Origin: JBHEKP01 sp041859375
GTDB taxonomy: Bacteria; Hydrogenedentota; Hydrogenedentia; Hydrogenedentales; CAITNO01
DNA: 13,853 bases
Reading direction: 5' to 3'
Assembly: GCA_041859375.1 (NCBI GenBank)
Contig: JBHEKP010000160.1
Location: forward strand, 1-13,853
The notes under the pieces are model-generated. The model did not search any database. It was given only the letters and a program-made list of their open reading frames with translations, and was not told where the DNA came from. Numbering within the stretch: the stretch's first letter is position 1; each line of letters opens with the position of its first letter. A program made the translations under genes and the position numbers. Shown piece by piece: positions 13,833 to 13,853 of the stretch.

Positions 13833-13853
13833 TAAAATGTGTCCGTCATTTTA
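13833..13853. promoter_or_regulatory. Palindromic operator-like site upstream of the GH106-like gene
   Basis: TAAAATG (13833-13839) and CATTTTA (13847-13853) are perfect inverted arms around a 7-base centre, ending exactly at the window edge. On the minus strand the outer arm reads TAAAAT, a five-of-six match to a -10 box, about 38 bases before the preferred start codon. The repeat could be an operator overlapping a promoter, but the -35 region is outside the window. Confidence 0.4.

Noticed and set aside
13811..13849. Longer start (ATG 13849) for the GH106-like gene
   Set aside because: The added 13 residues are not signal-peptide-like, apart from one Arg before the hydrophobic core, and the ATG sits in an inverted repeat. 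Upstream sequence is missing, so the longer form is not fully excluded.
1..13853. CRISPR array, insertion sequence, tRNA or rRNA
   Set aside because: No regularly spaced repeats, transposase-like protein, terminal inverted repeats or tRNA-like cloverleaf could be seen by reading; apart from the upstream region of trpB the intergenic spaces are short.

Overview
The window is GC-rich bacterial chromosome. It carries a DUF1559-type prepilin N-terminus, two Tat-exported hydrolases, a formylglycine sulfatase and a secreted GH106-like glycosidase. This mix is typical of Planctomycetes/Lentisphaerae/Verrucomicrobia-type and Candidatus Hydrogenedentota-type genomes. That placement is inferred from gene content and style, not from a marker gene. 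I see no phage, transposon, CRISPR, tRNA or rRNA.

Layout. Positions 1-161 (-) hold the start of a type IV/type II-like pseudopilin that runs off the window. A divergent intergenic region with a good sigma70 promoter drives a stand-alone TrpB2-type tryptophan synthase beta chain (499-1860, +), which ends at a strong bidirectional terminator. Facing it is a two-gene minus-strand operon: an RmlD-like SDR (2982-3899) translationally coupled to a Tat lipoprotein of the nitrilase superfamily (1939-2985). Back-to-back promoters separate that operon from the plus-strand operon aroB (4041-5141), a TPR protein (5157-5990) and an unrecognised 197-residue protein (6024-6617). Converging on it with only a 12-bp gap is a minus-strand operon read from right to left: a polar amino-acid-type ABC ATPase (9714-10643), a fused substrate-binding/permease protein of GlnP architecture (8032-9714) and a sulfatase (6630-8009). 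A promoter with a consensus -35 box lies at 10711-10739. Upstream of it on the same strand is a large secreted GH106-like glycoside hydrolase (10784-13810).

How the genes may work together. aroB (shikimate pathway) and trpB2 concern aromatic amino acids but are in separate transcription units. The sulfatase and the GH106-like enzyme suggest use of sulfated, rhamnose-containing polysaccharide. The GlnPQ-like transporter co-transcribed with the sulfatase probably imports a polar amino acid or similar small solute.

The most unusual observation is in the ABC ATPase. A 45-residue (135-bp) segment carrying the Q-loop is present twice, in tandem and in frame, bounded by 8-bp microhomology. The copies differ at 17 nucleotides: 12 codons differ only synonymously and two change the amino acid. 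This looks like a diverged duplication kept under protein-level constraint, or a recombination product between two homologous transporter genes. I found no complete new multi-gene system; the duplication is the best lead.
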